Of a stretch of DNA of 64,000 nt, positions 44,701 through 59,700 are shown one piece after another; positions within the stretch are counted from its first letter, which is position 1; every line of letters begins with the position of its first letter. The stretch covers positions 72,702,342-72,766,341 of the forward strand of contig NC_067285.1 of assembly GCF_020740795.1 (NCBI RefSeq), written 5' to 3'. Below the pieces are notes generated by a model. The model was not told the origin of the DNA, searched no databases, and worked only from the letters and a program-made list of their open reading frames with translations. This DNA comes from Apus apus. Taxonomy: Eukaryota; Chordata; Aves; Apodiformes; Apodidae. The position numbers and the translations under genes were made by a program.

Positions 44701-47700
44701 CATGGAAAGATTTGCAGAGGAAGCTGACGTTGTCATTGTTGGAGCAGGCCCTGCAGGTCTTTCTGCAGCTATTCGGCTCAAACAGTTAGCTGCTGAGCAT
44801 AGCAAAGAAATACGTGTTTGTCTGGTGGAAAAGGCTTCTCAAATCGGTGCACATACACTCTCTGGTGCCTGTCTTGAGCCAAGGTCCTTACAAGAACTCT
44901 TTTCAGACTGGAAGGAGCGGGGGGTATGTATGAGCGTATAAACACCACAATTAACTGCTAGCTTGTAATAAGCTCCATATCTGACTCATTCTGGTATGAC
45001 TTAGTACCTTGGTACCATTGGTATTTAATACCATTTTAAAATATGTTGCTCTAACAAGACAAAAACCCCTACTTTCTTTTTATTTTGTTTCCTCTAGTTT
45101 GACAATGCTTATCTTTTATGTCTACACAGATATGCTGTGGCCTTTGCTTTTTTATATAGTAGTCTTACTGCATATAGGCAGTATGTCTGGTGCACCCTAG
45201 CACAAACTTCACTTACTGCACTTGTGCAGAATCCAGGAAATGTTTCACAATACACTGATTTTTGTGCAGATGTAGTGGTGTAGTGGAGGCCTAAGATGCT
45301 TTTAGGAGGGGGGACAGCAAGAGATGAGCTGCCACCTCTGCCAGAACAGCCACCTGACTTTCAGCTGGCTGCCTGCTGTCATCTGGGAGCTGCAAGAAGT
45401 GGCCTGTCAACTAGTCATTTTGTCTTACTAAGTTCAACATGTAAGTTGAACTGCCTTCTTTAGAAAGGTCTACAATACTGGTGTAGTACAAGCCTGTGTA
45501 CAGACTATGGAAGTAATTTGCAAGGCCGTATTCCAGTCTTTGTATGTCAATAGTTTTTGCATTAATTCTTGCCTGATGACTGCCTCATAAGGTACTTTAT
45601 CTTCTGTCTTATGATACTTCTCTGTATAAGTGCTTTATTAAACCTTTAACTGACTGCTAGTTTGATTGGTTTATTTTATTTGTTCTTGATTTTATTGGTT
45701 TGGTTAGGAAAACGTAACTCTCAGTACCATTTATTTCTTTTTTTTTTAATGTAGGCTCCACTTAATACTCCTGTAACTGAAGACAAGTTTGGAATTTTAA
45801 CAAAGAATTCTAGAATTCCAGTGCCAATTCTTCCAGGTAAAGTTTGGTGAGGTGGTAGGGTCATCATTGTCAGTTTCTTTTTCAGCTTTTCAATGAAGGA
45901 AACAATCAATTTGATTCAATGTAATACAGCAAGTATATCTAGAATGTAATAGCTTCCAGTGATAGGGTCCCTGTAACACATGACATGACTGCAAAGGTGG
46001 TGATTGTAGAAGATATGCCTTATGGTGTATCCAACTTCTGTTCTTTTCCTTAGTGTTCTGTGGTTTATGTGTGTGTGTCTCTTTCTTGCCTAGGACTTCC
46101 AATGGTTAATCATGGAAATTACATAGTACGCCTGGGCCACTTTGTGAGTTGGCTTGGTGAACAAGCAGAAGCTTTGGGTGTTGAGTTGTATCCAGGCTAT
46201 GCAGCGGCTGAGGTAATAATGACATCAGTGTATATGTGAAAAGCATTTTTGGATCCCCCATACCTCCACTTTAGTTATGTGTACATTCACAACATTCTTC
46301 TTAACAGGAGTGTATTGTGAAAATTGTGTTTCAGTGTCTAAATTCCCTAGCCCAGATCCAGCAAAGTGCAAGTGTATCAAACAGTATGTTAATAAGCTCA
46401 TAATATTCAAGTTTGACCATTAATGACACAGTGCTTAGAAGTTGTACATTAGAACTTTGTATGAGTGGATTAAAATTACAGCTCATTAAAATGTTTTTTG
46501 TTTATTTAAATAATTTCCAAAGGTTCTTTTTCATGAAGATGGTAGCGTGAAAGGGATAGCAACTAATGATGTTGGCATTCAAAAGGATGGAGCACCTAAA
46601 GTAAGTAGTTATTGTCCTCAAAACTAGGGGTCTAAGTATGCAAATTGTGGCATATCTACTTCTGCTGCCATCAGTGATCTTGCTACAAGCTGAGGAAAAG
46701 TATAAAATTCGTAGTTGTCTTCCCTCTCTATATAAAATAGATCAATCACCTCTGGAAGTTCTCATCTCAGAACATTGTAAAGTTCTGAGATTAATAGAAA
46801 AACATTCATGCTTTGTGACTTGAAGGGAATATTATAAGGATGCTTTGGCATATGTGAAATCGGAAACAAATGAAAGGATTCCAGGAACTCCTAGGAAAAA
46901 GGTGCAAAGGTGAAACAGAAAGTTGTTGACCAGCTGGTAAGTAGCAGTAGGTAAGAAGAGTGTGCTTCTGGTTGATTGGCTTTCTTTCATATTTACAACT
47001 GCAGTCACACTTGTTGACAGTCTGTCTGCCTTGTTGGTGCAAGGTACACACTGGATCTTTATACCTTTTTGCTGGTTGGTCACATTTCTGTATCCAGAAG
47101 GTGACTCCCTGCCCTCTTTGGCTTATTTTTAGTGGAATTCAGAACTTGCAGTAAGCACGTTGCTTCCCCGTGCAATATGTAGGGAGAATTTGGCACCTCA
47201 GAAAAACTTTCCTACAGAATTATCTGGCTACAGAAATGCTGGGTAGGATTTTTTTTTTCCTCAGGATTTACTTTCTTTTATAAGGTTTCTTACTTGTTAC
47301 ATGGAGTTTCAAAGAGACACTTACTTTCACATAGAAGTGTGGGCTATTTTTCCCATTTAAGTTAGTGGATGAGAAGAAAAGACTCACTCTTGTTTTGAGA
47401 AAGTATAGCCAATGAAGGAGGAAGTGGTGGCAGGGAGAAGTTAGTGTGTTTTCCCAGTAGAATACTGTCTGTCCCCTCTAGGGGACAGGCACACTCTTGT
47501 TTTCAAGTGGACATTTTTTCCGGTAGGAGACATCAGTGACATGTACAACTTCCTGATGTAATACTGAGTGATCATAGCATCACATAATTAGTGTGGCACT
47601 ACTGCAGTCTTTTTGAATCTTTAAGTGTTTTAACTGTCAGTTCAGGTCAGCTGGTACTACCTGCAGCATATAAAGGTTCAGGTAGATAATCTCAGTTTGT

Positions 47701-50700
47701 ATAACCTTTAAGGCAAAAATATCTTCAATATGTTTGTAGAGAGCCTGATCAAATAGACTGTGGTTAATGACTAGAGTTTAACCTTGCAGCCAGTGCCAAT
47801 CAAGCAAAAATTGTAGAATCATGAGTAAGTATAAAAATGCCAATGGTAAAAATACATAGTGAAAAGTTGCACATTGATTCTTTTGTAGATGCTGGACAAG
47901 GATGTTAACTGTGTAATACAACTTTGCACATGGCCAAAATGTTTCAAATGAATTAATTTCTGATACTTGCAGTATGGAGTTGTAGTTCATTGATTTATTT
48001 TATATACATTTACTTCAAATTGCACAAAATGTATTTTTAATCTTTAGATCAAATAGTAAGTCCCTGTAGTTCTCTTAGTATTTTGTAAGATTAATTCATT
48101 TTCAGGTTGACAGTCAGAAACTCAAAGAATGCACAAAAATTTTGGCAGAGTCTTGTAATTCCTGTTTAAAGGTTAATTCCCAACTGGAGGGAACATTTTC
48201 ATTTGATAGCCTTTTTCAGAGGTTTTCAACCATTAAGTTGCAAGCAGATTTCATCTGAGAGACAATTCAAAACCAAAGCAGTAAGATTCTTCTGGACGTA
48301 TGATGGCTTTAGGCACAGTTACCTTGAGATGCTTTTTCTTGGGTACTGTTGGCTAGTTCCTTCCAAATTTGTTCTCTTGAGCTTTTTTGACATTAAACTT
48401 TTTGGATCAAATCAAGGGTTGTTTGGTTTTTTTGTTTGGTTGTTTTTTCCCCCCTGTGAGATTGTGTGTATTTAGAATCTAGTTGTTTTACATTGCAAAT
48501 AAAATGCTAGTATCATATGCTCACATATGCAGGCGACCTGCTCATGACAGAGTATATTGTTTACCCTTATCTTACTGTGAATCTCATTGTTGGAATTTTT
48601 GTTATGAGATATTTTTTTTTATATAACAATACCTAATATTACTGTAATTTTAATGTGTGTTTTAACATATAAGATTAGTGTAATATTATTATGGTAACTT
48701 TACTCTGAGGGAGGGGATTCTTTCAGGGGCAGAGGTGATGCAGGTTCTTCTGATCTGGTGTTTCTGTCTAACCTCTGTCATACATATGTGTGTGGGACAA
48801 TATTGTAATGTGACTTCAAGAGCAAAATTTGAAGTGTGAAGTTACAGATTAAGATTCTTTGTCAGATTTCCTTTGCACCATGTGAATGAGCAGATGTGAT
48901 ATAAGTATCCTCTGATTTGAAAGAGATTCTCTTTTTCAGTAAAGAATTATCATTCACTGTAGTACTGCTCAGCTGGAATCCCCTTACAGGATTTCTGGGG
49001 ATGCATCATGATTAGGTGGAAAAGACAAATGGACTAGAGCTGTAGCTTGCAAAGGTTTGTAGGTTCTGAGCAGTGCCACAAAGTAGTGTAAAATCTCTTT
49101 ATTCCCCTCCAGGTTCTTGCTGCAAGTTTGGCGTGCCACAGATCTAACAGCTGGTGAAATGCTCTACTTTTGCAGGCTAACTTTGAAAGAGGCTTGGAAC
49201 TCCATGCCAAAGTCACAGTCTTTGCTGAAGGTTGCCATGGACATCTAGCCAAACAGCTCTACAAAAAGTACAATCTAAGGGAGAAATGTCAACCTCAGAG
49301 CTATGGCATTGGACTGAAAGAGGTATCACTTGCATAATTTTAACAATTACGGAAAATACTGTTAAGCTATAAGGTAGTTTCTGTTTGCTTTCAAGATAAC
49401 TTATGTAAGGCATTAGAATGATAGATTTTTGAGTTACACTTCCCGACTTCAGAATCTTTACTATTTGGAGGATGATGAGAGAAGGTGCTCCTTGAATATC
49501 CTGTTTCGTTTCAGCTGCTCCTTCTATCCGTATTAGAACTACAGGTACCTGTAAATCCACTCCATTAATGTTTTAATTCGATTTCAAATTACATTCCTTT
49601 GTGAAATCTGTTTTTGGTACTTGTACTAAATGAGAGAAGGATCCCTGCTGCTTAAATGTAGGGAGTTGTAGTACCCAGGGAAGGGAGGAAAGGCTTTCTG
49701 TGGGTTTTCTGTATATTCATAAGCAAGAGAGAGAGAAAAGGGGTGTTCCATATATGAGTCATGCTCTCTGAAATATCTTCTGGTTGACATTTCCCCCCCC
49801 CGGAATAATCCTTTCAGTGGGATTGTAAAATTGTGATAAGGATCAGGTTTCCTTTTTGAAATCTTTCCTACTTGGGGAAGTAGCACCCATGAAAAAGAGC
49901 TGTATTATTTAGAATATATTCAGAGCTTGATTATAACATATTCTTTATTTATTACTTTAAGCATGTGCTTCCAACTACAAAATATTTTTTAAATATTAAT
50001 TTATGCTTCTGTAGAGAATAATGGAAAAGGAAAATCTATAGATCATGGAAGGAGGGGCTGGTTACTTGGGAGGAATATAGGACTGTTGTCAGAGAATGTA
50101 GGGAGGCAGCTAGGAAAGCTAAGGCCTCCTTGGAACTTAACCTTGCAAGTCAGGTTAAGGACAATAGAAAGGGCTTTTTCAAATACATAGCCAACAAAAC
50201 TAATACCAGAGGCAATATAGGCCCACTGCTGAATGAGGTGGGTGCCCTGGTAACAGAGGATTTAAAGAAGGCAGAGGTGCTGAATGCCTACTTTGCCTCT
50301 GTCTTTACTCCTGCAGGCTTTCCCCATGAGCCCCAGTCTCATATAGCCCCAGTAGAAGTCAAGATAAAGGAGGAGTTTGCCCAGGTAGATGAGGATTGGG
50401 TTAGGGATCAGTTGCATAATCTGGACATCCATAAATCGATGGGTCCGGCTGAAATGCATCCAAGGGTGCTGAGGGAGGTGGCGGAGGTCATTGCTAGGCC
50501 ACTCTCCATCATCTTCGGTAAGTCATGGGTAACAGGAGAGGTGCCTGAGGACTGGAGGATAGCAAATGTCACTCCAGTCTACAAGAAGGTCAAGAAGGAG
50601 GACCCGGGTAACTACAGACCGGTCAGCCTCACCTCCATCCCTGGAAAGGTGATGGAACAACTTGTCCTTGGCACTATCTCTAGACATATCAAGGAGATGG

Positions 50701-53700
50701 GGGTCATCAAGAGCAGTCAACATGGTTTTACCAAGGGTAAGTCATGTTTGACTAACCTCATAGCCTTCTATGAGGAAATTACTAGGTGGATAGATGATGG
50801 TAGAGCGGTGGATGTGGTCTATCTTGATTTCAGTAAAGCATTTGACACTGTCTCCCACAGCATCCTTGTAGATAAGTTGATCAAGTATGGGTTTGATGAT
50901 CAGGCAGTGAGGTGGATCAAGAACTGGTTGAAAGGAAGAAGTCAGAGAGTTGTAGTCAATGGGGCAAAATCTGGTTGGAGGCCTGTGACTAGTGGAGTCC
51001 CTCAGGGGTCGGTACTGGGACCAGTGTTGTTCAACATCTTCATCAACGACCTGGATGAGGGTACAGAATGTACCCTCAGCAAGTTTGCTGATGACACCAA
51101 GCTGGGAGGAGTGGCTGACACACCAGAAGGCTGTGCTGCCATTCAGAGAGACCTAGACAGGCTGGAGAGTTGGGTGGGGAAAAACCTGATGAAGTTTAAC
51201 AAGGGCAAGTGTAGAGTTTTGCATTTGGGGAAGAAAAATGTCATGCACCAGTACAGGTTGGGGGCTGACCTGCTGGAGAGCAGTGTAGGTGAAAGGGATC
51301 TGGGGGTCCTGGTAGACAGGAGGATGACCATGAGCCAGCAGTGTGCCCTTGTGGCTAAGAAGGCCAATGGCATCCTGGGGTATATTAGAAAGGGTGTGGT
51401 TAGTCGGTCAAGAGAGGTTCTCCTCCCCCTCTATTCTGCATTGGTGAGGCCGCATCTGGAGTATTGTGTCCAGTTCTGGGCCCCTCAGTTCAAGAAGGAC
51501 AGGGAAGTGCTTGAAAGAGTCCAGTGCAGAGCCACAAAGATGATTAAGGGAGTGGAACATCTCCCTTATGAGGAAAGGTTGAGGGAGCTGGGTCTCTTTA
51601 GTCTGGAGAAAAGGAGACTCAGGGGCAACCTCATCAATGTTTACAAATACGTAAAGGGTGAGTGTCAAGAAGATGGAGTTAAGCTTTTTTCAGTGATGAC
51701 CAGTGATAGGACAAGGAGTAATGGATACAAATTGGAGCATAGGAGGTTTAAGGTGAATATCAGAAAAAATTTTTTTACTGTGAGAGTGACAGAGCACTGG
51801 AACAGGCTGCCCAGAGAGGTTGTGGAGTCTCCTTCTCTGGAGACATTCAAAACCCGCCTGGACGCCTTCCTGTGTGATGTACTCTAGGTGATCCTGCTCT
51901 GGCGGGGGGGTTGGACTAGATGATCTTTCGAGGTCCCTTCCAACCCCTAGGATTCTATGATTCTATGATAATCACTCGGTAAATGTTCCCATGTATGATA
52001 TGGTCATAGTTGCAATTTGTAATAGCTAAGTTATCTTTAAAAAAGGGTTTCGCTGTAGGGTTCCTTTGCTTACAGTTGATGAGACTGTCTGCTTTAGAGC
52101 AATAGGGATGGATCTGTCAAGTGAAATAGTGCTGTTGAGCTGATATCCATACTATGCATATTTCAGAGTTATTTTTACTTCACACTAGCTCTGGTCTAGT
52201 CCCATGGACTTGAGTGCCCTTTCATGACTGGAATGCTTTAGATCAGCTTCTAGAGCCTGTCTTGGAGTTTAGTTTCATGTGCAAGGAATCCAGTTCATGT
52301 GCTGTATGAACCAAAGCATAGTAAGTGGGAGCAGTCAGGAGTCCCACTCAAAAATGTGCGCCTTAATATAAACCGAAAAATTAATGTAGATAGACCCTCC
52401 ATGCTTGAGTTGATCTAATGGAGCTCAACTGCCCTTCTGTCATTAGACTGTGCCTGGCACATAACTCCATGGTGAAGAGATGTTTTGTGAAATGAGAAGA
52501 AAATTGACTCGCTAGTGGAAACATGAAGATGCTTCTTTGAGTTCACCATGGGTCAGATGAGAATTAGAGACGTATAGGAGAGAGCAGAAAGAGGACAACC
52601 TGTTTGACAGCAAATATTTAGATCAATTCAGATGTATTGTTAAGCCTGACCTTGAAAAACTTGTGAGGAAATTGCAGTGATGTGTTTGGAGAAAAATAGT
52701 ATTTTTAAAGAAAGAAGTGAATTTAAGCATTGCAGTCTTTAGTAGAAGTGTCTGTCAAAGTCACAGATAAAGGATCTTGAGGTTGAATGCAAATTTTTTG
52801 TATAGTGCTGGAGTTTGTCACATTTTCTGGTGTGCAACATTTCAAGCAAGAGTATTAGGAACCTCTTAAATGGTAATCCAAAAAGGTGTACTTACTACGT
52901 GGTATTTTCGTGTATGAGTTTCTGCATTGATCATAGCAGTACAATATTTTTCTTCTATATTTAATTGTGTGTTTGTCTTATATTATTGAAAGGCCATTAC
53001 TTTGCAATATAAAGTAATTTATTTTTTTTAATCTTCATTTCAGTTATGGACTATTGATGAAAAGAAATGGAAACCGGGAAGAGTAGAACATACTGTAGGC
53101 TGGCCTTTAGACAGACATACATATGGAGGATCCTTTCTTTATCACTTAAATGAGGGTGAACCTTTAGTTGCTCTTGGATTTGTGGTAAGTGAAGTTTTTT
53201 TTCATGCTTCTTTGTTATTGTTTGGACTTAATTTTTTATGCAGTTTCTTTTCTCTGTTTTAATGTGAAGATGAAAACACAAGAGTAGCAACAGACCCAAT
53301 TTAGTACTTTCTCAGTCTTAAGTGTGCTTATTTCCATATTTGGGAAGGTTAATTTGTCATATTAATCTGTCTTTAATCTAGTGTCTTTTATTAAGAATAA
53401 AGTTGAAAATTTATAAATACTTTTATTTTTTTTTGCAAACCAAACAAATGTTGGTAAAGCCAAAACCAGATGAATTGAAACTGTGCTTGCAAAATACTTG
53501 CAAGTTAAGAAATGTCTAAATCACTCAGACTGTGTACAGGTCAGTCTCCTCATTTGTGTGTCAACCTTGGGTGCATGTGCACTTCATGAAAGAAGCATAT
53601 AAAGTGGAAATACTCCGCAGTTCCACAAGTAGCACTCCCTCCATTTCTCAGGTCTTCAGTGTATTCTTACCATTCACCCCCCTTCACATTGCCCTTTTTA

Positions 53701-56700
53701 GCAACCATGTTTCTGTATTGGACAGGCAGCTTCTTCTTACTGGTTCTTTATCGGAAGTGTTGAGATCACTAGAAAGGCTGTCATTCTGCCAGCCAGCGAT
53801 GCAAAAAGCTATAGTTGAAAAAGTTTTTCTAGCACCTACAGTCAGAACTGAAGCACAGATTTATCCTGTGCATGTGCTTTACATACAAACACTGTAAGGG
53901 TTAGGGACATGATCTGGACTTTTAGCAGCTTGGGATTGAAATGACTCTTTGGTCTGAAAGATCTCAGAGGGATTCCAGAGTGTGCATGTGAGTGAAAACT
54001 ATTTTTGTCTAAACATTTTGTAAGAAACATTGAAAAAAAAACTTGTTACCTTTTCTCAAACATGCATACGTGTTAAGTGTAGATTTTTAATATTGGAATT
54101 AATAAGTACAGACAGTAGACATTCAAATTCTCTTTGTTTTTAGAAGGTTAGGGAGCTTTGATGCTTAGAATGATATCAGTAATGTTCATAGTATCTTCAA
54201 TTCAGATAGGAGAAACACTTTTTTGTGAACATACAAGCACTTTTTTGTCTTTGAACCTTGTGTCTATGTGAGTCTGAGCTGATTCTTGTAGTAGGGTTGT
54301 TTTGAAATTATTTTGAAAATTGTTCATTAACTTTATCGTATAAGGAACGTCATTGCAAACAGTGCTCTTAAAAGCAGTGAGCTGCCAGAAAAATCAAGGT
54401 ACTGTTTGTTCCTGACTCATCATATATTCTGTTATTTGTCTCAAAGTTTATGGGAACCAGAAGTAATCCCCTTCTCAAAAGAGAAAATTTGGCAACATAA
54501 GTCCTTCAAAGAGGATATTAAAGATGGGAAATATAGAGTATATCTTTGCACAAATATTCAAATGCGTAAGATAAGAATCCTGGGCATCCAGCCAATTGGC
54601 AGTCTTTTTCCTCAATTTTCTGCTTTCATTACAGTGCTTTATTACACTAGTGGCTTACCTAATTGGAAATTATAATTGACTGCACTAAATGATGTGAAGA
54701 ACTGCTTAAAAAATGTGAGCACAAGGACATAACTATCTAGAAATAATTATTTATTTCACCTTCCAGCTTTTCTAGGAACAAGAGTTTTTGAAATACAAAT
54801 TTAAATCAAGTTTTCTCACTTACCTTGCCCATGCTTAGTTTAATTTCACTATTTTATTTCAAAGACAGATGGAAGGTGATTACAACACAGTTAAGTATTT
54901 CCCATGCTTCAGGTAAGGCAGAGAATAGTCTTACAGCAGCAAATTCTCAGATTTGCTTCTACTGTCCTGGTAATAGAATGTATTTTTGGCAGTAGTTTCT
55001 TTAAGTAGAAAGATCCTGAGGTTGGTTTAGTATGAAATAGATTGAAAGAGTTGGTGTGGTAATATGCTATGGTTTTCAAAGTTATGGTGAAATGTCATAC
55101 TTCATTTTCACTCATGTTGGTTTTTTTTCTTTTTTTCCTAAGGTTGGTTTAGATTATCAAAATCCCTATTTGAATCCATTTAGGGAGTTTCAGAGGTGGA
55201 AGCACCATCCTAGTGTACAGCCTACTTTGGAGGGTGGAACAAGGATTGCCTATGGTGCCAGAGCATTAAATGAAGGTGGTTTACAGGTAACATTTTGTGA
55301 AGTTCTTTACTTTGGGTTGTCAATAGCTATGTTTTTAGTAATGTGGGTTGAATGTTGTTGGGAAACAACTGAACTGTAATAAAAATTAATAAGGCCAAAA
55401 GTTTTGCTGTAAAGAAAAGCCTTGTTGTTTTGCTGGATACTGGCTGTTGAGATTTGCTGGATACTGGCTTTGCCATACTAAAAATCTTCTGATGTAGTCA
55501 CTTTCCCTTTTAAATTAAATACAAAGTAGAGTTTATATTACACTCAAATGTGTTCAGCAGCAAAGAAGCTACAGATAATTCTTTGTTGTGCCTGGAACCT
55601 TTGGAAAGAAATTAATCTGCTTTGGGGTTTTTTGTGTGTTTTTTTTTGTTGTTGTTGTTTTGTTGGGGTTTTTTTGTGGTGGGAGGTGTGTATTTTCTAA
55701 ATTACTTGTTTGTCCTGGTGGGGGGAACTTTTTTCCTTAAGTCAGTAATGGTGATAAAGTTATGTTGCTTAGCAGATAGAAGTCCTCATCACCTCCTCAA
55801 GTACAGATACCTTCAGTATCTTTCCTTTCATGCACAACTTTGAATTTCTGCTTTCTTGAGAGATGGAATACCTTGTTAATTTTGTTCCCTTAAGGAGTCT
55901 AAAAGGTGAAACTAGGTGTTATCAAGACTTAAGGTCAGTTGAAAGGGTTGGAACAACTTGCAGGAGAAATAGTCTGGAATTTGTATTTTAACAGCTGAAG
56001 TACTTTCAACCTGTTAGCTTCCTTTGTGGAAATCTTGAAACATAGGACATGGCTGTGTGTCCTGAACTTCCAGATCCATCTTCTAGATGCTCCTTCCAGT
56101 TTGGAACTTAAAACTAACCTGAGTGTTCATGATTAGCAGCCTTTGTGTGGGGCGATTCCACTCTGCTCTCTTGACTACTGAAGTCTGTCTTCTTTGGTAT
56201 AAATGTGGCTTTGTGCGTGTTCTGCAATACAAGTAGAATTTCAGCAGCAGCCTAACTCTTGTCAGTTTTGTGGAGTTTGGCTTTGACACCAGTGTACATG
56301 CCTGGGACTGAATCATGTGAGTTCATGAAGCAACTTCTTGATTACACATATGATACACATTTAATCAGTCTGCAGGTTGATCACTTTGTCCACTCTCAAG
56401 TGGAAATATGTCATATCATGTTGTAACATGATTGTGCTACTAGCATATTTCAGAAACCATTGTCAGTCCATCATTGTAACAGGTAAGGTGCAAAATGCCA
56501 AGATGTTTTAATCTAAACCTTTATACAGGAGGGGTTTCTCTTTCCATGCCCTGCACTGGTTGCTCTATCACAAGTAGTCATAACTGAATTTCTGACTTTG
56601 ATGAAGTAGCCAGATTGTGGCTTCAGTTGCATACTCCTTATACTGTTTGAAACACATGGCTGAAAGAACGTGGTATTTTTTCGGTCAGTTACAGGCATTA

Positions 56701-59700
56701 TGCTAAGTTACATAGACAGTAGGACTACATTTCTTGTGTATCTCTGTCTAATCTTTGGACTTCTTTGGTGGACTTCATGTTACTTACTTCGCATAGAGTT
56801 TGGTTTATTTTTATCTCCTGTACATAGAATTGTCTAGTTAATCATGAAGACACACTCTTAAATATTTTTTTTAATACATGCTTTCAGTAAAAAAGCTTTA
56901 TCGATGAGTCACTTCAGAAGATTTTTAAGATTAGCTCTTCTTTTGCATGTGTTGCTTTGATTAATAACTATAGCAGTCTGACTCATTTACATCACTGGAG
57001 TCCAGGAATATTTTCTTATATAAGAAGTCATTCTGTAGCTCCAGTTTTAATTTTGGTGACAGTATTGCATCAAATAGGTGTATGAAATTACCATCGATCT
57101 AAACTTTTTTGTCTGTTATAGATTACCTTATGACCGTGTTTTTTAGTCTTTCACATACTGAGATGCTAAGTTTGTTTGAGAGACAGAGAGAGAAATCTTG
57201 TATGTTTGCCTGATCTGTAGATTTTGGGAATATGTGGAGCGAAGGGACAAAGTTTAATAGATTACACCTACATAGTTGTTATTTTTTTATTGCAAAATCA
57301 AGCACTTAAGACATTCACCTGGAACCTCTGTTTTGTCTACATTTTGCTTTAAAACTTTGAAAATATTTAAGTTTTGTGGAAAAACTATAAGGTGTTGCTG
57401 TTGTTGAGCAGTATATATTATGAGTATCAAGGGAAAAGACCATCATATTGATGGCCCATGCAAGTGTCAAGAATTAGACTCGCTTAACAGATTTTAAACC
57501 CTGATTTGAGCTAAGGGGAGAAGAACGTGGGGTTCCCTCACTGCTGGGGTGGAGGACTCTTCAGGGAGCAAGAGTCTTCCCCTTCTTTCCTCCTCCAAAC
57601 CAGGTTTGTTTATTTGCTGCCAGAAGGGTGGTCACTTCCTCAGGTGGTCAAGGTTGAAGGGATTTCACCCTGTATCTCAAGGGCAGGGAGAGATTGTGCC
57701 ATGCCGGCATGATGTGTTCCTTCAACTCAAGGGAACTGACTGTGAATACAGGCACCACGTGCCATAGTACTAATAATGAGAATTACTAACAAAGCTGCAG
57801 TGCGCATAACCTTTTGTGTTGTATGACTAATCTAATTTATACCTGGACAGTAGGTTGGTCACTAAGGACCTATTAAGTTAAACAGTTGTTGCAGAAGAAA
57901 CTTACCTGGTAACCATCTTTTTATGTGTATCAAAGAGTCAGTCAAGAAGTCTTCTATGCTTACGTCATTATTGCATCCTAATAGATATGATAGAGTAACT
58001 ATTTTCAGCCAAAGATCTTGTGAAAAGAGAGGACATACTACATATATAATTATTTTGAAATACTGTTATATAGCTGAATTTATGACTTTTAGTCACTGAA
58101 AAGTAAGTTAGAAGTTGTGGTTTTGGCTTAACTTACCTTTTCTATGAACTAAATTAATAAGTCTATGATTAAACAAATTGCCCAAAATACAGGGGAAATG
58201 CTGTGTAGTACTTTTTTTAGTGCCTACTAAATGGCTATTCAAAAGTGGCCAGCCCTGGGAGAATACTAAATAGATGACAACTGAACAAGGAGAAGAAACA
58301 AAAAAATATTTGTTTCAGATCATCTTGAATTCCAAGGGGTTAATTTAGATTTTTTCTACATTTTTCATTAAAGAAAACTACTTGTTTGTGGTCAAATTAT
58401 TTAGGCTGTTGAAAAATTAATTCTTTCAGGCAGCTTTAATAAAAGTAGCATGGTAGATTCCCAGATGCTGCTTGGTACTAAATAGTTTGGGAGGAATACT
58501 ATCTTCCTAACTTAGCTTCAGCAGTTTCAGACCTAGGATTTGAACAGAACTTCCAGCTGAAAGTGCTGCAGTCAGTCCACGTTTTGAAGCTGTTCTCTCT
58601 AAAATCTTAATCTCATTGGATGAGGGTGAGAATAACTTGATATTTGAAGTATGCCTTAGTTAATAGAGGCATACAACATAGCATATTAATACTACAGATC
58701 TTACATTTGCAAATCACCTGGCTGGCAGTTTGTGAGTTGACTGTCCTCAGTAACATGTGCTTCTTACAGAATGAGAGTAAGATAATGATTTTGCACCAAA
58801 AGTATATCTGTTGGCTGCTGACCAACTTCTAAAATAAGTGGGACCCTGGGGTCACGTACAGGGAGGGCACTTGTGAAGTTTCATAGAAAAGATTGGTGGA
58901 AAAAAAGACTGAGTAATCAACTGTTAGATGAGATGCATATCACTTACTGTGTGGAAGACAGGAACACAAATATGTTTGTGTTTGGAGTTGTTTTTTTTTC
59001 AAAGAATTCACTTAAAGTAGGAAAACATTATTGGTGGGTGACGTTACCACAGTTGTGTTGCAAAGCAACCGTCATTATTTATACTTAGCCTTGTACAAGG
59101 TCTGCATTCTTATTTGCTTATTATGCCAAATTTCCTTGATTAAGCGGAGTAACACTGGTGTGATAGTGCACCTACAGGTCTAAAAATCTAAAGGACATTC
59201 AAGCCTCATGCCAGTTTCATTTCCAGAATGTTGTTTTCACTTAAAAAAAAAAAAAAAAAAAACACAACAAAACCTCAAACAAACCACGGTTCTTTCTGTT
59301 TCCTCTTCAGTCGATACCCAAACTCACCTTCCCAGGTGGATTATTAATTGGTTGCAGTCCTGGACTCATGAATGTTCCAAAGATCAAAGGGACACATACT
59401 GCAATGAAAAGTGGCATGTTGGCTTCCGAAGCCATCTTTAGCCAATTAATCAATGAAAATCTCCAATCAAAGACAATAGGTAAGATCGTAGTCTCTTGAT
59501 TTATAATTACCTTGTGTTCAATTGGAACCTCCAGCATCCTAGCAGTAACTACATGTGCCTGAAGAAGTGAACTGGGAATGCAAATACATCACAGAATGAG
59601 TGTGGTGGTTTAAAAATATAGCTGTTGTTTGCTATACTGTTAAATGATTTAAGAAATTAAGTATTGATCCTATTGCCAGAAAAAAAAAAATTGCCTCTAA

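Larger units (their letters stand above)
41714..49175 (+). other. ETFDH introns 1-6
   Basis: Intronic DNA between exons 1 and 7. The first 0.3 kb is CpG-island sequence. The rest is AT-rich with homopolymers and no recognised element. Intron 6 (46601-49175) looks unique throughout. Confidence 0.75.
49323..53043 (+). other. ETFDH intron 7
   Basis: Intron of 3.7 kb, more than half of it the CR1 at 50.04-51.97 kb. The flanks look like ordinary unique intron. Confidence 0.85.
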
